A stretch of DNA of 64,000 nt from AP-15 sp963775875 (GTDB lineage: Bacteria > Pseudomonadota > Alphaproteobacteria > ATCC43930 > CGMCC-115725): NCBI GenBank assembly GCA_963775875.1, contig CAVZKP010000019.1, positions 236,748 through 300,747 on the forward strand, read 5' to 3'. This document shows positions 1-11,483 of this stretch, one piece after another; position 1 is the stretch's first letter; each line of letters opens with the position of its first letter. The notes under the pieces are model-generated. The model made no database searches. It was given only the letters and a program-made list of their open reading frames with translations, and was not told where the DNA came from. A program made the position numbers and the translations under genes.

Positions 1-53
1 CGGTCTGCTAGGAAACCGGGGGTAGATCCAGCACCTCCGGAGGAACCTTGAGC

Positions 54-1020
54 ATGTCCCGATTAACCCGCCTCGGCCTGCTCTGCGGCGCCGCGACTGC
101 TCGCTGGCGGCTTCGTCGCTACCGCTTCGGCGGGTCAAGGGAACCGCAGCCAGACTTTGGTGGTCAGCCGCATCCAATACGTAGCTCCGCCGTCGCCTCC
201 CGAATCCTTTCCCGAAATCTTCAACGATCCCAATGTCAGCGGCATCCAGGGCAATATTTTCTTCGATTACTTCAAACCGGTTCCGGGCGCGCCGCTGCGC
301 GGAAGCCTGCCGCTGACCGCCACCGCGCTGGCTCAGGGGCAGCCGATCATCACCACCAGCTTCAGCTCGAAATCGGAAGGCTTGCTGCATCTTGCGCTGG
401 ACGGCCATTACCTGACCTATATGGGTTACAACGGGGCGGCCGGCCTCGAAGGCGTGTCGAATTCCGAGACGACCAACCCCAACGCGCAGATCACCGGCGC
501 CCCCGGACCGTTCTACGACCGCGCCGTCGCCCTGGTGAAGTTCGACGGAACCGTCACCGTCACCAAAGAGGATTTCGCCTATAGCGGCGACAATCCGCGC
601 GCGGTCATGACCCTCGACGGCCAGGAATTCTATATGGCGGGCAATTCCGATTCGACCTTGAACAAGGGCGGCGCCACCGGCCCCGGCCTGACCATCGGCG
701 CCCGTCTCGGGATGCCGGGCTCGACCGGTTCGATCCAGCTCGGCAGCTATCTCGCCGCCGATCGCCCCGATGAATCAACCAAACAGCACATCAAGGACAA
801 CAACTGGCGCGGCCTGGGCATCTTCGCCGACGCTTACGGCAATCAAAACCTCTATGTCTCCAAGGGCAGCGGCGGCAACGGCGATGACGGCGTCTTTCAG
901 GTGCTGAACGGGTCGTTTCCGAACGCCACCCTGGCCGATGCCGTCAATGGGACCGGCGCCGGCGTGCCGTCGGGCGGCACCACCAACACCATCGTCCAGG
1001 AAGCCGATCGAACACCGTAG
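54..1020 (+). CDS. Secreted protein of unknown function, apparently 3'-truncated
   Basis: The start ATG has a GGAGG ribosome site ten bases upstream. The first codons encode a basic, hydrophobic signal peptide (MSRLTRLGLLCGAA), but one extra base near position 96 shifts the frame; the signal peptide then continues as LLAGGFVATASA and the mature protein follows in the next frame. The mature part is rich in Gly, Asn and Ser, with blocks such as IFNDPNVSGIQGNIF, SGDNPRAVMTLDG and ADRPDESTKQHIKDNNWRG. I believe this resembles a family of uncharacterised secreted proteins that normally continue well past the TNTIVQ block, but I cannot name it. Here it stops a few residues later, exactly where the convergent cupin gene meets it, so the C-terminal half appears lost. 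Export is supported; function is unknown. Confidence 0.6.
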
Positions 1021-1325
1021 AACACCGCGAGCCATACCGTCGGCTGGGTAGGATCGCTCCAGTCGACCCGGTGGCGGCGGTGCGGGGCGATATCGAGGCA
1101 GTCGCCGGGCGCGAGCAGGCGGGGCTCGGCCTCGTCGGCAAAGCGCAGCCGGGCGGCGCCGGCCAGCAGCACCACCCATTCCCCCTCCGCCTGGTCGTAC
1201 CAGAAGCCGGGCGGGCTCGCCTGGCCCGATGCGACGATGCGCTCGATGCGCAGGTCCGGACGGGCGAGCAGCTGATCGACAGCCTCGGCCCGGCGCGCTT
1301 CGGGAAGCGGCGACAGCAGGTTCAC
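897..1325 (-). CDS. Small cupin-domain protein
   Basis: A single-domain cupin. The first 105 residues carry the typical beta-barrel pattern: GQASPPGFWYDQAEGEWVV (metal-ligand-like region), GAARLRF, then LAPGDCLDIAPHRRHRV. The GTG start overlaps the stop of the upstream DUF5996 gene (GTGA), indicating translational coupling. Homologs of this size usually end just after the WLAVFY block; here the frame runs about 38 residues further, antisense to the end of the convergent secreted-protein gene, so the natural stop seems to have been lost at a junction near 1010. The last third of the stated interval is therefore doubtful. Substrate unknown; small cupins bind metals or small ligands. Confidence 0.65.
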   Translation of the reverse strand: MNLLSPLPEARRAEAVDQLLARPDLRIERIVASGQASPPGFWYDQAEGEWVVLLAGAARLRFADEAEPRLLAPGDCLDIAPHRRHRVDWSDPTQPTVWLAVFYGVRSASWTMVLVVPPDGTPAPVPLTASARVAFGNDPFST

Positions 1326-2242
1326 GGCGTGTCTGCTGCGCGCTCCAGCGCGGCGCGGTCCCAACGCGCCGAATTGGCGGCGGCCTCATAGGTGCTCTGC
1401 AGAAAATCGAGCAATGTCCGATCGGGCGCCGCCGACTGCCGCACCTCGTCGTAAGGCAGGATGAATTCGCCGAAATCCTTTGCGTAATACGCCGCCGGCG
1501 GGCGGACCGGAGCCTCCTTGAAGCCGGCCGGCTCGGCATAGGCGTAGGAATAAAAGATCGGCTGCTCCAGCCCGGCGCCGCCCGGCCAAAAGCCGCAGCT
1601 GCTGCATTCGTGCGAATAGGCTTCGCGGGTGATTTTATCGGCGACGTTCGGGGCGCCCGGATGCGGCGGCGCGCGGCGGCCCGAAAAGCGGGTCACCGCC
1701 AGGTCAAAGCTGCCCCAGAAGAAATGCACCGGGCTCGCCTTGCCGAGAAAGCCGGCGCGGAACGCGGTGAACACCCGGTCGGCCTGCACCAGCACGCGCC
1801 AGAAGCGGTTGGCGTAGTCCGGATCGTAGGCGCCGTGCTGGCGGTCCTGCTCGAACCGGATCGGGTCGGGGATCTCGACCGGGGTCGTCCAGATCCGGAT
1901 GTCGAGACCGAGGGCCTTCAGCCGCTGCATGATGTCGCCATAGAAATCGGCCACACTCATCGGCCGCAGCGCGCAACCATCGGTCGCGCCGTCGCTGGTG
2001 CGGATGATCAGGCGATGATCGATGAAATCGAAATCGATCTGGAAGGTTCGCAAGCCATAAGGGACCGGCGAGGTGGTCAGCCCCCGGCTCGTCACATAAA
2101 GCGGCACCTGCCACCAGTGATTGATCAACGGCGCCTGCGCCAGGCGGATCTTGCCGATCACCTGGGTCCACATATGCAAGGTGGCGCAGGTCTCGCGCCA
2201 TTCCGGGAACGCCAGGCTCGGCCATTCCTCAGCCTCGGTCAT
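1322..2242 (-). CDS. DUF5996 family protein
   Basis: About 306 residues. The opening WPSLAFPEWRETCATLHMWTQ, the middle PLYVTSRGLTTSPVPYG and the later HFFWGSFDLAVTRFSGRRAP and CSSCGFWPGG are conserved landmarks of the uncharacterised DUF5996 family. ATG 2242 is chosen because a GGAG site lies just upstream and the start overlaps the end of glpK by 14 bases; the next gene, a cupin, starts inside its stop. The three form a tightly coupled minus-strand unit glpK-DUF5996-cupin. No signal peptide or membrane segment, so cytoplasmic. Biochemical role unknown; association with glycerol metabolism is only positional. Confidence 0.7.
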   Translation of the reverse strand: MTEAEEWPSLAFPEWRETCATLHMWTQVIGKIRLAQAPLINHWWQVPLYVTSRGLTTSPVPYGLRTFQIDFDFIDHRLIIRTSDGATDGCALRPMSVADFYGDIMQRLKALGLDIRIWTTPVEIPDPIRFEQDRQHGAYDPDYANRFWRVLVQADRVFTAFRAGFLGKASPVHFFWGSFDLAVTRFSGRRAPPHPGAPNVADKITREAYSHECSSCGFWPGGAGLEQPIFYSYAYAEPAGFKEAPVRPPAAYYAKDFGEFILPYDEVRQSAAPDRTLLDFLQSTYEAAANSARWDRAALERAADTP

Positions 2243-3749
2243 CGCTTTCTCCATTGGTGACAGGGGGCGCCGCGGCGAGCACGCCGGCGACCGCACGGCG
2301 CCAGCCGGCATAGCGCTCCTCGCGCTCGGCTGCCGGCATCCGGGGGGAAAAGCGGCGCTCGGGCCGCCAATCCGCTTCCATGGTTTCGAGATCGGGATAG
2401 ATCGCGCGGGTCAGCCCCGCGGCATAGGCCGCACCCCAGGCCGTGGTCTCGACCCCGGCCGGGCGTTCGACGGCGGCGGGCAGGATGTCGGCCAGGAACT
2501 GCATCGTCCAGTCGCTGACCGTCATCCCGCCATCGACCCGCAAGGCGCCGATCCCGATCCCGGCATCGGCGGCCATCGCCGCGATCAGGTCGCGGGTCTG
2601 GTAGCCGACCGCTTCGAGCGCGGCGCGGGCGATCTCGGCCGGTCCGCACTCTGCGGTCAGCCCGATCAGGGCGGCGCGCGCCTGCGGCGCCCAAAACGGC
2701 GCGCCGAGCCCGGCGAAGCCCGGCACCAGGTAGAGGCGCTGCCTTGGATCGGCGCGCGCGGCGAGCGCCGTCGCCTCGGCCGCCGTGGCGATGACGCCGA
2801 GCCGATCGCGCAGCCACTGCACCGCGGCGCCGGCGACAAAGATGCTGCCTTCCAGCGCATAGGCGGTGCGGCCGGCCAGACGATAGGCGATCGTCGTCAA
2901 CAGGCGGTGGCGCGAGGGTGCGGGTTCGCCGCCGATATTCACGAGCGCGAAAGCGCCGGTGCCATAGGTCGATTTGATCATGCCGGGCCGGAAGCAGCCC
3001 TGGCCGATCAGCGCCGCCTGCTGGTCTCCGGCCATCGCCGCGATCGGGATGGCGGCGCCGAACCATCGGGGCGCGGTCGTGCCGAAATCGGCGCCGGTAT
3101 CGAGCACCTCGGGCAGGATCGCGCGCGGGATCCGCAATGCGGCGAGGAGTTCCTCGTCCCAGGCCATGCGCGCGATATCGAACAGCATGGTGCGCGCGGC
3201 GTTGGTTGCGTCGGTCGCATGGCGCTTGCCGCCGGTGAGCCGCCACAACAGAAAGCTGTCGATCGTGCCAAAGGCGATCTCGCCCGCTTCGGCGCGCCGG
3301 CGCAACCCCGGCAGGGTGTCGAGCAGCCAGCGGATCTTGGACGCCGAGAAATAAGGGTCGATGACCAGCCCGGTGCGCTGCGCTACGGTATCCGCCAGCC
3401 CCTGCTGCACCCAGCGCGCGCATAAATCGGCCGTGCGCCGGTCCTGCCAGACGATCGCGTGGTGCACCGGGCGGCCATTGGCGCGCTCCCACAAAATCGT
3501 GGTCTCGCGCTGGTTGGCGATGCCGAGCGCGGCGATCGGGCCGTCGGCCGCGGCGGCGGCCTCGCGGCAGGTCGCGACCGTGCTGCGCCATATTTCCTCG
3601 GGATCGTGCTCGACCCAGCCCGGCTGCGGGTAATGCTGGCTCAGCTCGATCTGCGCCGTGCGCCGCGCCCCACCTTTCGCGTCGAACAGGATCGCCCGCG
3701 TGCTGGTCGTCCCCTGGTCGATCGCCAGGACGTAAGGTGATCCGCTCAT
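2229..3749 (-). CDS. glpK: Glycerol kinase
   Basis: Cytoplasmic FGGY-family kinase that phosphorylates glycerol with ATP to glycerol-3-phosphate. 506 residues, the usual length, and uninterrupted. Visible landmarks are the N-terminal phosphate-binding stretch AIDQGTTSTRAILFD, the substrate region IANQRETTILWERANG, HHAIVWQDRRT, the MAGDQQAALIGQ segment, the CFRPGMIKSTYGTGAF motif and the C-terminal VDGGMTVSDWTMQFLADI. No glpD, glpF or glpR is seen nearby; it leads a three-gene unit with DUF5996 and a cupin gene. The 155-base gap to the divergent solute-binding-protein gene must hold its promoter. Confidence 0.95.
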   Translation of the reverse strand: MSGSPYVLAIDQGTTSTRAILFDAKGGARRTAQIELSQHYPQPGWVEHDPEEIWRSTVATCREAAAAADGPIAALGIANQRETTILWERANGRPVHHAIVWQDRRTADLCARWVQQGLADTVAQRTGLVIDPYFSASKIRWLLDTLPGLRRRAEAGEIAFGTIDSFLLWRLTGGKRHATDATNAARTMLFDIARMAWDEELLAALRIPRAILPEVLDTGADFGTTAPRWFGAAIPIAAMAGDQQAALIGQGCFRPGMIKSTYGTGAFALVNIGGEPAPSRHRLLTTIAYRLAGRTAYALEGSIFVAGAAVQWLRDRLGVIATAAEATALAARADPRQRLYLVPGFAGLGAPFWAPQARAALIGLTAECGPAEIARAALEAVGYQTRDLIAAMAADAGIGIGALRVDGGMTVSDWTMQFLADILPAAVERPAGVETTAWGAAYAAGLTRAIYPDLETMEADWRPERRFSPRMPAAEREERYAGWRRAVAGVLAAAPPVTNGESDDRG

Positions 3750-3904
3750 GACCCGGCTCCGGCGGCAACCCCGATGCCTCGGCGAGACTTTAACAACAGC
3801 CGGTCGCCAGAGTCTTCGCTCACAACATCTTGTCCCACACGCCGCTTGGTCGGCGCCAGCGCCGGGTCGTATGGTCGCCTCACCGGTCGGTTCGAGGTCC
3901 TTTA

Positions 3905-4888
3905 ATGAAATTGCTCGGGCGTGTTTTCGTGCTCCTCCTCGCCCTGGCTATCGGGTCGGGGAACGCTGTCGCCCAGACGCCGCCACCGGTTTATCGGGTC
4001 GGGCTGCTTTCCGCCGGCACCGATCCGACCGATCAAAGCCCGTTTGGCGCGGGGGTCATTCGCGGTTTTGCCAGGCAGGGCTTCGTTCTCGGCAAAAACC
4101 TTGCGTTTGAGCGGCGTGCGGCGCACGGGCATCCCGACCGCCTGCCGCAGCTGGTCGACCAATTGGTCGCGAGCAAGGTCGCGGTGATCGTGACCATGGG
4201 GTATCCGGCGGCGCTCGCCGCCAAGCAGCACACGGTTTTGCCGGTGGTGGTGGTGCAGGCCGGCGATCCGGTCGAGGATGGGCTGGTCGCCAGCTTCGCC
4301 AGACCGGGCGGCCACGTCACCGGCATTTCCGAGATCGCCGCCGAGCTTTCCGCCAAGCGGCTGGCCTTGCTGAAGGAGGCGGTGCCGAGCGTGCATCGGG
4401 TGGCGATGCTGTGGAACGCCGAAGATCTCGGCATGTCGCTGCGCTACAAGGCAGCCGAGGCGCAGGCTCGCAGCCTCGGCATCGAGGTCGAATTGCTCGG
4501 CGTGCGCGCGCCCGACGATTTCGAGACCGCGTTTGCGGCGATGATGCGCCATCCGCCCGACGCGATCCTGATGGTCAGCGACTCGCTGACCATCTTGAAC
4601 CGCAAGCGGGTGATCGATTTCGCGGCGCAGCACAAGGTGCCGGCGATCTACGAATACGACTTCCTGGTGCGTGAGGGCGGCCTGATGTCGTACGGTCCGG
4701 ATGTGAGCGAGATGTACGATAGCGCCGCCGGGCTGGCCGCGCGCATCCTGAAGGGCGCCGATCCGGCCCAGCTGCCGCTCGAAGAGCCGAACCGCTTCGT
4801 GCTGGCGATCAATCTCGGGACCGCCAAGGCGATCGGCCTGACCATCCCGCCATCCTTGCTCGCCCGCGCCGACGACGTGGTCGAATGA
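3905..4888 (+). CDS. ABC-type periplasmic substrate-binding protein (ABC_sub_bind family), orphan
   Basis: 327 residues from ATG 3905, preceded by a GAGG-type ribosome site. A cleavable signal peptide is clear (MKLLGRVFVLLLALAIG, then GNAVAQ). The mature protein matches the ABC_sub_bind family: VGLLSAG at the front, GFVLGKNLAFERR, LVASKVAVIVTMG, the GHVTGIS block, KRLALLKEAVPSVHRVAML, and the C-terminal LGTAKAIGLTIPPSLLARAD. Ligand unknown. No permease or ATPase gene is adjacent; instead a sensor kinase starts 16 bases after the stop, so it may serve as a ligand-sensing partner of that kinase rather than in transport (inference from context). Confidence 0.85.
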   Translation: MKLLGRVFVLLLALAIGSGNAVAQTPPPVYRVGLLSAGTDPTDQSPFGAGVIRGFARQGFVLGKNLAFERRAAHGHPDRLPQLVDQLVASKVAVIVTMGYPAALAAKQHTVLPVVVVQAGDPVEDGLVASFARPGGHVTGISEIAAELSAKRLALLKEAVPSVHRVAMLWNAEDLGMSLRYKAAEAQARSLGIEVELLGVRAPDDFETAFAAMMRHPPDAILMVSDSLTILNRKRVIDFAAQHKVPAIYEYDFLVREGGLMSYGPDVSEMYDSAAGLAARILKGADPAQLPLEEPNRFVLAINLGTAKAIGLTIPPSLLARADDVVE

Positions 4889-4904
4889 CAGGAGCCGCCG
4901 TTTC

Positions 4905-6982
<2,078 letters not shown>

Positions 6983-6986
<4 letters not shown>

Positions 6987-8233
6987 CCGCGACGATCCTC
7001 GTGGTCGACGACGAGCCGGATCTCGAAACTCTGGTCCAGCAGCGATTTCGCCGTCAGATCCGCGGCGGCGAGTTCGACTTTCGCTTTGCCCGCGACGGCG
7101 TCGAGGCGCTCGAAATGCTGACCAATGGCGACGCTGTCGACATGGTCGTCAGCGACATCAACATGCCGCGGATGGACGGTCTGACCCTGCTGCAAAAGAT
7201 CCAGGAAACCGTCGACCCGCTCTCCACCGTCATCGTCTCGGCCTATGGCGACATGGCCAATATCCGCACCGCGATGAACCGCGGCGCCTTCGATTTCGTG
7301 ACCAAGCCGATCGACTTCGCCGACCTCGAAGCCACCATCCGGAAGACGCTGGCGCATATCGAGCGGCTGCGCGAGGCGCGGCGGCGCCAGACCGCGGCCG
7401 AGCGCGCGCATGCGCTGCTCTCGCACTATTTTTCGCCCAATCTGGCGGAGCGGCTGGCCAGCGATCCCGACGCCATCGACCTTGGCGGGCAGCGCCGCGA
7501 GATCACCTCGCTGTTCACCGACATCGCCGAATTCACCTCGCTGGTCGAGACCCTCGACCCGGAGATCATCGCCCCGCTGCTGAACGATTATCTGGGGGCC
7601 ATGACCGACATCGTCTTTGCTCATGGCGGGACGGTGGTAAAGCTGGTCGGCGACGCCATGCATGTGCTGTTCGGGGCGCCGTCCGACCAGCCCGATCATG
7701 CCGAGCGGGCGGTTGCCTGCGCCCTCGAACTCGACCTGAGCGCACAGGATTTCCGCGACCGTTGGCGGCAGCGCGGCGTCGTCCTCGGCGCCACCCGTCT
7801 CGGCCTCGACGCCGGCCCGGCGATCGTCGGCAATTTCGGCGGCGGGCGCTATTTCGACTACACCGCCTATGGCGACACGGTGAACACCGCGGCCCGGCTC
7901 GAAGCCGCCAACAAGCAGCTCGGCACCCGGATCTGCGTCGGCGAGAGCGTAGCCAGCCGGGTCGCCGGGTTCACCGGAAGACCGGTCGGCGAGCTGTTAT
8001 TGCGCGGCCGCAAGGAGCCGCTGCGCGCCTTCGAGCCGCTATCGGCCGAAGCCTTCGACGATCCGGCGACCCGCGCCTATCTCGACGCCTTCGCCAAGCT
8101 CGAAGCCGATGATCCGGCGGCGATGCCGGCCTTTGCCGCGCTGCTCGGCCGGCGCAGCGAGGACCATCTGGTCGGCTTTCATCTGCGCCGCCTGCTGAGC
8201 GGGGTCAAAGGCACCCGCATCGTGCTGGAATAA
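6983..8233 (+). CDS. Response regulator fused to a class III adenylate/guanylate cyclase
   Basis: 416 residues. Residues 1-125 are a receiver domain (VVDDEPD acidic pocket, phosphoacceptor Asp58 in SDINMPRMDG, and the conserved Lys in FVTKPIDF). After a helical linker, residues 160-345 form a class III nucleotide cyclase: the first metal Asp is in SLFTDIAEFT, the second in KLVGDAMHVLFG, followed by GAPSDQPDHAERAV and the DYTAYGDTVNTAARLE signature. The protein should make cAMP (or cGMP) in a phosphorylation-dependent way. The ATG overlaps the upstream kinase stop by four bases, so the two are translationally coupled. Specificity for ATP or GTP cannot be settled by eye. Confidence 0.9.
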
Positions 8234-8260
8234 GCCCGGCGCGGTTCGTCCGAGCCGGCG

Positions 8261-9289
8261 TCAGCCTTCGGTCAGCTTCAGCTCGATGCGCCGGTTGCGG
8301 CGATAGGCGTCGGGCGTGTCGCCGGGATCGATCGGCTGGGTGTCGGCAAAGCCCGCCGCGGCGAGCCGATTGGCGGGTATCCCCTGACTGATCGCATAAC
8401 GCACCACCGACAGGGCGCGAGCCGTCGACAATTCCCAGTTTGACGGAAACTGCGGCGTATTGATCGGGCGGTGGTCGGTGTGCCCGTTGACCAGCAGAAC
8501 CCAGTTGATGTCGGGCGGAATCTCGGCGGCGATCTGTTTGAGCGCGGTAATCACCGGATCGAGTTCTTTTTTGGCGGCGGGGCTCAGATCGGCGCTGCCC
8601 GGCTCGAACAACACCTCCGACTGGAACACGAAACGGTCGCCGACGATCCGGATATCCGGCCGGTTGCCGAGAATTTCGCGCAGCCGGCCAAAGAATTCGG
8701 AGCGGTAGCGGGCGAGTTCCTCGACCTTGCTGGCCAGAGCGATATTGAGCTTCTGGCCGAGATCGGCGATCTGGACCTGCTGCGTCTTGACCTTGGATTG
8801 GGAAATGTCGAGCGCCATCGCGATCGCCGAAAGCTGCTGGCGCAGGGCGGCGATCTGCGCGTTCAGCTGGTCGACCTGGGCCAGCGCGCCGGCGCTGATC
8901 TGTTTCTCCGAGGCGAGTTCGCCACTCGTCCGATTGGTCTGCGCCGCCGCCGCATTGGCCTTGGCGGTAAGATCGCCGACCTGCGCGCTCAGCCGGTCGC
9001 GCGCCGCCTGGGCGCTCTTGAGCTGCGCCGTCAGCTGGGCCGCGCCCTGGCGCAGATCGGCGTTGCTGCCGCGTTCGAGCGACAGCAGATTGGCCAGCTG
9101 GTCGACCTGCTGCTGCAATTTATGCAGCGCCTGGTCGCGTCCCGAGAGTGCGGCCGACAGATAGAATTGCCCGGCGGTGAACACCAATAGAATAAAGATG
9201 ATCACCATCAACAGCTGCGACAGCGCGTCGACAAAGCCCGGCCAGATGTCGATGCTCGAGCGGCGGGGATTTCGGCGGGCGATCGGCAT
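8261..9289 (-). CDS. MotB/OmpA-like peptidoglycan-binding stator protein
   Basis: 342 residues from the ATG at 9289. A short basic N-terminus (MPIARRNPRR) leads into one membrane helix (GFVDALSQLLMVIIFILLVF) with an Asp at its start, placed like the proton-carrying Asp of MotB. A coiled coil of about 130 residues follows (repeated QLxxL, AQLTAQLKSAQ), then a C-terminal OmpA domain with LFEPGSADLSPAAKKEL, NGHTDHRPI, NWELSTARALSVVRY and YRRNRRIELKL, which anchors to peptidoglycan. It lies 23 bases after the MotA-like gene on the same strand; together they look like a proton-driven inner-membrane motor unit. No flagellar genes are near, so a flagellar role is not implied. Confidence 0.85.
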   Translation of the reverse strand: MPIARRNPRRSSIDIWPGFVDALSQLLMVIIFILLVFTAGQFYLSAALSGRDQALHKLQQQVDQLANLLSLERGSNADLRQGAAQLTAQLKSAQAARDRLSAQVGDLTAKANAAAAQTNRTSGELASEKQISAGALAQVDQLNAQIAALRQQLSAIAMALDISQSKVKTQQVQIADLGQKLNIALASKVEELARYRSEFFGRLREILGNRPDIRIVGDRFVFQSEVLFEPGSADLSPAAKKELDPVITALKQIAAEIPPDINWVLLVNGHTDHRPINTPQFPSNWELSTARALSVVRYAISQGIPANRLAAAGFADTQPIDPGDTPDAYRRNRRIELKLTEG

Positions 9290-9312
9290 GTCTCGGTCAG
9301 CGCTGTCGGGGC

Positions 9313-10470
9313 TCAGCGCCGGCCTTCTTCGGCCAGCGCGGCGATGGTGCGGGCCAGGATGCGGATCTCGCTGCGCAATTCCTGGACGCTCTGCGCCCGG
9401 CCCTGCGCCAGATCCTCGATCAGCCGCGCCGCGTATGCTTCGATGTTGCGCAGATGGCCGCGCAGCGCGTCGTCTTGCCCGGCCGAGCCTTCGGCGACAT
9501 CGGCCAGCCGGGCCAGTGCCGGCTTCAGCTCCAGCTGGTTTTCGGCGAGCCGCAGCATCAGCAATTGCCCGGCCTTCATCTGCTCGCCGAGCAGGCCGAG
9601 GCGATCGGTCAGACTGGTCAGGGTCGCATTGGCGCCGATCCGGCTCTCCTCGCCGCGGGCGATGATCCGCTGCAAATTCTCCAAACTGTCCGCGGTCTGC
9701 TCGAGCAAGGCCTGGATAAAGGCCGGGACCGAAGCGTCGCCGCCATCGCCGAGACCGCCGCCGGACAGCCGCGTATAGGTCGACAGCCACTCTTCGAGAT
9801 CATTGTAGAAGCGGTTTTGCGCCTGCCCGGCCTGGAGGTCGAGAAAGCCCAGGACCAGGCTGCCGGCGAGCCCGAACAACGACGAGCTGAACGCGGTCCC
9901 CATCCCGGCGAGCGGCGATTCGAGCCCGGATTTGAGGTTGGCGAAGGCGCGGGCGAGATCGTTGCCGCCGACGTCCAGCCCGCCGATCACCCCGCCGACC
10001 GAGCGCACCGTCTCCAGCAATCCGTAGAAGGTCCCGAGCAGGCCGAGAAAAACCAGCACGCCGATCAGATAGCGCGAGGTCTCGCGGGTCTCGTTGAGGC
10101 GCGAGCCGATGCCGTCGAGCAGGGTTTGCAGCGAACTCGCCGACAGGCTGACCCGGCCGACCTGGCGCGCGCCCAGCATCCGCGCCATCGGCGCCAGCAA
10201 TCGCGGCGCCGGGCGGCGGCCCGCCATCGGCTCCTCGCCGCCGGCTTCGCGGTGGCGAAAGCTGTCGATCCAGTCGATCTCGGGATCGAGCAGCAGCACC
10301 TGGCGAAAGATGTAGACGATGCCGGCCAACAATATGCCGACGATCACGCCGTTGACCCCGGGGTTGCCCATGAAGGCGACCACCAGCGAGCGGCCCAGCG
10401 CCACCGCCAGCGCGGCCACCAGCACCAGAAACACCGCCATCCGAACCAGGAAGCGGCGCGATCGGTTCAT
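9313..10470 (-). CDS. MotA/TolQ/ExbB-type proton channel protein with coiled-coil tail
   Basis: 385 residues. Hydrophobic segments at about 8-30, 38-60, 136-160 and 195-215 (YLIGVLVFLGLLGTFYGLLE and GMGTAFSSSLFGLAGSLVLG) match the channel core of the MotA/TolQ/ExbB family. The last 150 residues are helical and charged, with heptad-like Leu spacing, and should project into the cytoplasm. It is the first gene of a pair with the MotB/OmpA-like gene. I recall such pairs beside suhB and efp in other alphaproteobacteria, where they are uncharacterised. The large tail resembles the layout of ZorA, but no Zorya effector genes are present. Confidence 0.82.
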   Translation of the reverse strand: MNRSRRFLVRMAVFLVLVAALAVALGRSLVVAFMGNPGVNGVIVGILLAGIVYIFRQVLLLDPEIDWIDSFRHREAGGEEPMAGRRPAPRLLAPMARMLGARQVGRVSLSASSLQTLLDGIGSRLNETRETSRYLIGVLVFLGLLGTFYGLLETVRSVGGVIGGLDVGGNDLARAFANLKSGLESPLAGMGTAFSSSLFGLAGSLVLGFLDLQAGQAQNRFYNDLEEWLSTYTRLSGGGLGDGGDASVPAFIQALLEQTADSLENLQRIIARGEESRIGANATLTSLTDRLGLLGEQMKAGQLLMLRLAENQLELKPALARLADVAEGSAGQDDALRGHLRNIEAYAARLIEDLAQGRAQSVQELRSEIRILARTIAALAEEGRR

Positions 10471-10585
10471 CCGGGAATACCGTATCGGCCGATCATCGGG
10501 CGCGGGCTCGCTTGCCTCACCATTGCCGGCGATCGACGGCGCACATTGCCAAGCCCACCCCTCAACCCGCTCTTGCCGCAGATTA

Positions 10586-11461
10586 TCACAAAAACGCCGG
10601 CCGTGCGCCTGGTCGGATGGCCCAAATCCGGCGCTGCGCCGCGGCTACTCCGGCGGCACGGGCGGTCCGCATCGCATCCCGGATCAGGGCGGCGAGCGGC
10701 AGATGCAGATGATCGTTGGCGGCCAGCACGTCGCCGCTGGTCATCATCGCGTGACCGCCGGACAGGTCGCTGACATAGCCGCCCGCCTCGCGCACCAGCA
10801 GCATCCCGGCGGCGATGTCCCAGGGCGAGAGCGCGAACTCCCAGAAGCCCTCATACCGGCCGGCGGCGACATAGGCGAGATCGAGCGCCGCGGCACCGAT
10901 GCGCCGCACCCCGCTGGTCGCCGTCATCACCGCGGCCAGGGTCGCCAGATAGGCCGGGCGCTCGCCGCGCTCGCCGAACGGCATGCCGGTGCCGATCACC
11001 GCGTCGCCGAGCCGCCGCCGCGCCGACACCCTGAGCCGGCGGTCGTTGACATAGGCGCCGAGCCCCTTTTCCGCCGAATACATCTCGTCGCGCACCGGGT
11101 CGTAGACCAGGCCGGCGACGATCTCGCCGTCGCGCTCGAGCGCGATCGAGATCGCGAAATGCGGGATGCCGTGCAGAAAATTCGTCGTCCCGTCGAGCGG
11201 GTCGACGATCCAGCGATGGCGCGGGTCCGATCCGGTCTCGGCGCCACCCTCCTCGAACAGCAGCGAATAGCCGGGCCGCGCGCGGCTCAGCTCGGTCTTG
11301 ATCGTCCGCTCGGCCTTGAGGTCGGCGGTCGAGACGAAATCGCCCGGGCCCTTGATCGAGACCTGCAGCTGCTCGACCTCGCCGAAATCGCGCAACAGGC
11401 CGCGCGCCGCCTTCAGCGCGGCGTTCGCCATGACGTTCAGCACCGGCGAGCGCATCACCAT
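10586..11461 (-). CDS. suhB: Inositol monophosphatase family protein (SuhB-like)
   Basis: 291 residues. Metal-dependent phosphatase of the IMPase fold. Visible are FVSTADLKAE near the N-terminus, the metal-binding motif WIVDPLDGTTNFLHGIPHF, YDPVRDEMYSAEKG, GAAALDLAYVAAGRYEGFWE and the C-terminal motif SPWDIAAGMLLVREAGG. These contain the usual acidic ligands. A GGGAG site precedes the start. It lies directly downstream of efp with a 22-base gap, an arrangement I recall from other alphaproteobacteria. It may hydrolyse myo-inositol-1-phosphate or act as a SuhB-type rRNA-maturation factor; sequence alone does not decide. Confidence 0.88.
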   Translation of the reverse strand: MVMRSPVLNVMANAALKAARGLLRDFGEVEQLQVSIKGPGDFVSTADLKAERTIKTELSRARPGYSLLFEEGGAETGSDPRHRWIVDPLDGTTNFLHGIPHFAISIALERDGEIVAGLVYDPVRDEMYSAEKGLGAYVNDRRLRVSARRRLGDAVIGTGMPFGERGERPAYLATLAAVMTATSGVRRIGAAALDLAYVAAGRYEGFWEFALSPWDIAAGMLLVREAGGYVSDLSGGHAMMTSGDVLAANDHLHLPLAALIRDAMRTARAAGVAAAQRRIWAIRPGARPAFL

Positions 11462-11483
11462 CGCCGGCTCCCGGCGCCGGTCC

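Noticed and set aside
3850..3904. tRNA-like GGTTCGAGGTCC before the solute-binding-protein gene
   Set aside because: No acceptor stem, anticodon arm or CCA could be drawn around it.
8261..10470. Zorya defence system
   Set aside because: Only the ZorAB-like pair is present; no ZorC, ZorD or ZorE gene is adjacent, and the neighbours are housekeeping genes.
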